Both the position numbers and the translations under genes were made by a program. Positions 13,296-16,317 of a stretch of DNA of 16,317 bases are shown piece by piece. Positions within the stretch are counted from its first letter, which is position 1, and every line of letters begins with the position of its first letter. Location of the stretch: contig DASRVH010000006.1 in the NCBI GenBank assembly GCA_035655155.1, forward strand, positions 1 to 16,317, in the 5' to 3' direction. Source of the stretch: Lentisalinibacter sp035655155. GTDB lineage: Bacteria > Pseudomonadota > Gammaproteobacteria > Steroidobacterales > Woeseiaceae. The notes under the pieces are model-generated. The model saw nothing but the letters and a program-made list of their open reading frames with translations, made no database searches and was not told the DNA's origin.

Positions 13296-14156
13296 TCAGT
13301 CCGGCGCCGGCTGCTCGCTCTGCCAGAAAGCGAACACCGCACCGGCGTAGACCGCCCAGGTCAGGTCGCGGCGAAAGAGCGGGCTCGACTCGTTGCGCGA
13401 GCCGGTGTGGGCGTTCACAGTCAGCCCCACGAACAGGAAGCGTTTAGGGTCGCGCCGGGTCAGCCGGGCGCCGAATTCCGTCTGCAGGTAGCCGCCCCGC
13501 GCCTCGTACACCGGCCGCGACGGCGTCGCGTAGACCGGTTCCACGGTGTAGAAGTAGTCGTGCAGTTGCTCCGTCGCGAACACCGGCGCGACGCTGAGAG
13601 ACAGCTCCCAGGGCGTGCCGGCGAACTCCGGCTTCTCGTACTCCAGCTCCGGGTTGAACACCAGTCCCCGTGAGCGGACGCCGTCGTCGTCCCAGGAGAA
13701 GACGCCGCGCAGCGGCAGCTCCAGCTTCAGCGTGCGGGACTCGTCCGCCGGGTCGTTCAGGACGATCTCGAGCTCCGGGCCGGCCTCGAACAGAAAGCCC
13801 AGATCGGGCATGCCGCGGCGGGCGTCGATGTCGTCGCTCTCGGCGTCCAGCGAGCCGTCCAGGCTCACGTCGAGTTCCAGCCGGGGCGAGCGGAACAGGC
13901 GGCCCGACACCACGCTGGAATCGCCGATGCGCAGGAAGTCGCCCCGGTAGACGACGGCCGGGAAGGGCAGGGCACGGCCGCTCGCATCCTCCGCCGCGGG
14001 ATAATCGGGCGTCCATGTCGCCGCCACGCCGGCGCCCAGTTCCCACAGCGGCAGCGGCGCCTCGTCCTCCGTCGCACCGGTCTGCGGCAGGGCGGCGGCA
14101 AGCAGTGCCACGGGCAGTGATGCCAGCAGGGCGGCCAGTCGCGAAGTCTCCGTCAT
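13296..14156 (-). CDS. MipA/OmpV-family outer-membrane protein
   Basis: A 286-residue protein with a signal peptide (about 1-29, LLASLPVALLAAALP then a small-residue cleavage site). The mature part begins ELGAGVAATWTPDYPAAEDA with PFPAVVYRGDFLRI, the start pattern of MipA/OmpV (MltA-interacting) proteins, and continues as alternating amphipathic strands typical of an outer-membrane barrel; it ends in WAVYAGAVFAFWQSEQPAPD, so the terminal aromatic strand is followed by a short tail. Known relatives are barrels with scaffolding or channel roles. ATG 14156 overlaps the TetR stop by 4 bp (ATGA), showing translational coupling. With an acyl-CoA ligase upstream, substrate uptake across the outer membrane is a fair guess. 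Confidence 0.85.
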   Translation of the reverse strand: MTETSRLAALLASLPVALLAAALPQTGATEDEAPLPLWELGAGVAATWTPDYPAAEDASGRALPFPAVVYRGDFLRIGDSSVVSGRLFRSPRLELDVSLDGSLDAESDDIDARRGMPDLGFLFEAGPELEIVLNDPADESRTLKLELPLRGVFSWDDDGVRSRGLVFNPELEYEKPEFAGTPWELSLSVAPVFATEQLHDYFYTVEPVYATPSRPVYEARGGYLQTEFGARLTRRDPKRFLFVGLTVNAHTGSRNESSPLFRRDLTWAVYAGAVFAFWQSEQPAPD

Positions 14157-14818
14157 CGCGGCGCCAGACCCCGGGTCAGGATGGCGGGGAACTCGGCCAG
14201 GATCTGCGCCGCCACGCCGGGGTCGCCGTGGAACCACTTCGGCACCCAGTTGACCGCGCCCATGATGGCGTTGCCGGTCATGCGCACGTCGCAGGCCGCG
14301 ATGCTGCCGTCGCCGATGCCCTGCTCGAGGATGGCCTCGAACGCCCGGCTGTGCGCCCGGGAGCGGCGCAGGATCTCTTCGCTGTGGCGGGGCGCCAGCG
14401 CCGGGATCTCGCTCATGATGGCGATCGGCCCCTGTTCCCCGCACATCGCCTCCAGGTGATAGCGCAAATAACGGCGTGCCTGGTCGAGTCCGCTGCCGCC
14501 CTCGCCGACGGCGCGCGCGAGCGCTGCCGCGCCGATCTCCGCCGCCCGCAGGTAGCACTCGTAGACCAGTTCCTGTTTGCCCGCGACGTAGTGATAGATG
14601 GCGGCGTCCGTCATCCCGAGCCGGTCCGCAACGTCCCGCAGCGACGTGCCGCTGTAGCCCTTCCGGTTGAAGCAGGCCGCCGCGGCTCGCAGCAGACGGC
14701 CTCGTTTCAGCTGGAACGCGGTCGCCGGTCCGCCGTCCGCGGTGCCGGCGACCGCCTTTTCAGCGCCAGCCCCGGTGTAGGCGCTGTCGGCCTCATCGGC
14801 GGCGCTGCTGCCGCTCAC
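14153..14818 (-). CDS. TetR-family transcriptional regulator
   Basis: A 221-residue TetR/AcrR-type repressor. An Ala/Gly-rich N-terminal tail of about 35 residues precedes the DNA-binding domain (36-92): RGRLLRAAAACFNRKGYSGTS, then the helix-turn-helix SLRDVADRLGMTDAAIYHY and the usual GKQELVYEC. The C-terminal ligand domain ends with AVNWVPKWFHGDPG, reminiscent of KstR2-like regulators that sense CoA thioesters; that resemblance is from memory and tentative. GTG 14818 is the start because it overlaps the ligase stop (GTGA); upstream extension would be antisense-like coding inside the ligase. It likely controls its own operon from a promoter outside the window. Confidence 0.9.
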   Translation of the reverse strand: MSGSSAADEADSAYTGAGAEKAVAGTADGGPATAFQLKRGRLLRAAAACFNRKGYSGTSLRDVADRLGMTDAAIYHYVAGKQELVYECYLRAAEIGAAALARAVGEGGSGLDQARRYLRYHLEAMCGEQGPIAIMSEIPALAPRHSEEILRRSRAHSRAFEAILEQGIGDGSIAACDVRMTGNAIMGAVNWVPKWFHGDPGVAAQILAEFPAILTRGLAPR

Positions 14819-16317
14819 GACACCTGCCGGTCGCGGCCCTGCCAGTACTGCTCGCGCAGTTCTCGCCGCAGCACCTTGCCGCTGGGGTTGCGGGGCAGCT
14901 CGTCGACGAAGTCCACGCTGCGCGGCACCTTGTAGCGGGCGATGCGCTCGCGGGCGAAGTCGATCAGCCCGCCGGCGGTCAGCTCCTCGCCGGGTTTGCG
15001 CACGACAATGGCCTTGACCGCTTCGCCCCATTTCTCGTCGGGCACGCCGATGACTGCGACGTCGGCCACCGCGGGATGGGCGAACAGCGCGTTCTCCACC
15101 TCCGCGGGATAGATGTTCTCGCCGCCGGAGATGATCATGTCCTTCAGCCGGTCGTGGATGTAGAGATAGCCATCCTCGTCGAAGTAGCCCGCGTCGCCGG
15201 TGTGGAACCAGCCGTCCTGCATGGACTCGGCCGTGGCTTCCGCCCGGTTCCAGTAGCCCTTCATCAGCCAGTCCGACTTCAGGCAGATCTCGCCCACCTC
15301 GCCCGCGGGCAGCTCGTTGCCGTCCGCGTCGAGGATGCGGATCTCCGAGCCCTCGTAGGGCAGGCCGCAGGAGCGCAGCTTGCCCCGCGCGGGGTCGTGG
15401 TCGGCCGGCGGCAGCTGGGTGGCCAGGCCCAGGTTCTCGGTGAGGCCGTAGAGCTGGGTGAAGTTGCAGCCGAACACCTCGCGCGCCTTCAGCAGCACCG
15501 CCTCGGCGATGGGCGAGGCGCCGTAGGCGATGTTGCGCAGACTCGAGTAGTCGAACTCGCCCACGTTGGGCTGGTGGATCAGCGCCAGGATCACGGCCGG
15601 CACGAAGAAGGTGTGGTTGACGTCGTATTCGTCCAGCAGCCGCAGGATCTCCTGGGGATCGAAGTCGGCCACGATCACCGTGCGGGTCCCCTGCATCAGC
15701 GAGAACAGGCCGCTGTTGGAGCCGGCCACATGGAACACCGGCATGCAGATGAGCGCGGTCTCGCCCGGCTCGTAGGCCGCCCAGTCCACCTTCGTGGCCG
15801 CATCCACCGCCGGGAACCAGGCGCCGTGGGTAAGCTGCACGCCCTTCGGATGGCCGGTGGTGCCGCTGGTATAGAGCTGCTCGAAGTCGTCCTCGGGGTC
15901 GTAGGGCAGTTCCGGGTCCTCGGCAGACTGCTTGTCGCGCCAGTCGGCGTAGGATTCCCAGCGCTCGTGGCCGCCGTCCAGGGCGATGATCTTGCCGATG
16001 CGTGCGAGCTCGCCCTCCAGCGCCTCGATCATCGCGTAGAACTCCCTGCCCACGAAAAGGATCTGCGTATCCGCATCCTCCAGGATGTATTTCACCTCCG
16101 GCGCGGCCAGCCGGGTGTTGACGGCGACCATCACGTTGCGGGATTTTGCGCAGCCGAGGACGATCTCGAAGTAGTTCGGCGCGTTCTTGGAGAGATAGCC
16201 CACCCGGGTCTGGATCGGCAGGTCTTCCGCGGCGAGCCCGTTCGCCACCCGGTTCACCCGTTCGTCGAGTTCGGCGTAGGTGGTGACCTCGCCATTGAAG
16301 ATCAGGGCTTCGCCCTG
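14815..16317 (-). CDS. AMP-forming fatty-acyl/carboxylate-CoA ligase (5' partial)
   Basis: The 500 visible residues are open to the window edge; the true start lies beyond 16317. The first visible residues, ALIFNGEVTTYAELDERVNR, match the second helix region of ANL-superfamily ligases, so only a few dozen residues are missing. Motifs: P-loop YTSGTTGHPKG (about 149-160), LYGLTE, the GWFHTGDAGYFDEDGYLYI hinge region, DRLKDMIISGGENIYPAEVE, and the C-terminal NPSGKVLRREL with the catalytic Lys. The enzyme adenylates a carboxylic acid and transfers it to CoA; it resembles FadD-type medium or long-chain ligases, but chain length is unknown. Its stop overlaps the TetR start by 4 bp. Confidence 0.95.
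   Translation of the reverse strand, partial: QGEALIFNGEVTTYAELDERVNRVANGLAAEDLPIQTRVGYLSKNAPNYFEIVLGCAKSRNVMVAVNTRLAAPEVKYILEDADTQILFVGREFYAMIEALEGELARIGKIIALDGGHERWESYADWRDKQSAEDPELPYDPEDDFEQLYTSGTTGHPKGVQLTHGAWFPAVDAATKVDWAAYEPGETALICMPVFHVAGSNSGLFSLMQGTRTVIVADFDPQEILRLLDEYDVNHTFFVPAVILALIHQPNVGEFDYSSLRNIAYGASPIAEAVLLKAREVFGCNFTQLYGLTENLGLATQLPPADHDPARGKLRSCGLPYEGSEIRILDADGNELPAGEVGEICLKSDWLMKGYWNRAEATAESMQDGWFHTGDAGYFDEDGYLYIHDRLKDMIISGGENIYPAEVENALFAHPAVADVAVIGVPDEKWGEAVKAIVVRKPGEELTAGGLIDFARERIARYKVPRSVDFVDELPRNPSGKVLRRELREQYWQGRDRQVS

Noticed and set aside
14157..14558. Extension of the MipA/OmpV-like frame into the TetR gene
   Set aside because: The signal peptide begins at 14156 and the upstream part is an out-of-frame reading of TetR.

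Overview
The window is a dense, high-GC stretch of bacterial chromosome (by eye well above 60% G+C). Genes are nearly back to back, with several 4-bp start/stop overlaps. Periplasmic and outer-membrane proteins (signal-peptide PQQ dehydrogenase with fused cytochrome c, YceI-like lipoprotein, MipA/OmpV-like protein) show a Gram-negative cell. The mix of acyl-CoA enzymes suggests a proteobacterium, perhaps an environmental gammaproteobacterium; that placement is inference. I see no tRNA, rRNA, CRISPR array, transposase or phage gene, and no gene-free stretch over 300 bases.

Layout. (1) Positions 32-3440, minus strand, four genes read right to left: SMP-30/gluconolactonase-like protein, small Rieske [2Fe-2S] protein, alpha/beta-hydrolase-fold protein with no recognisable nucleophile, and family III CoA-transferase. 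(2) A divergent control region at 3441-3578 with a good -35 box facing right. (3) About 3579-10416, plus strand, a likely six-gene operon: alpha/beta hydrolase with no standard start codon, HSDL2-like short-chain dehydrogenase, ACAD11-like phosphotransferase, crotonase, MaoC-type hydratase 2, and periplasmic PQQ quinohaemoprotein alcohol dehydrogenase. (4) 10421-12402: YceI-like lipoprotein (-), a second crotonase (+) and a DUF1330-like protein (-). (5) 12501-13271: a secreted Sel1-repeat protein (+). (6) 13296-16317, minus strand: acyl-CoA ligase (5' end outside the window), TetR regulator and MipA/OmpV-like outer-membrane protein, each pair overlapping by 4 bp.

How it may work together (inference). 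The set looks like a catabolic island for an alcohol, hydroxy acid or lactone. The PQQ enzyme would oxidise an alcohol in the periplasm. The lactonase-like SMP-30 protein and the hydrolases would open esters or lactones. The CoA-transferase and AMP-forming ligase would make CoA thioesters. The phosphotransferase, SDR, two crotonases and hydratase 2 would process the acyl-CoA. The solitary ACAD11-like kinase suggests the 4-hydroxyacyl-CoA phosphorylation route known from levulinate catabolism (LvaA) and mammalian ACAD10/11, but no acyl-CoA dehydrogenase partner is in the window. The only local regulator is the TetR protein beside the ligase.
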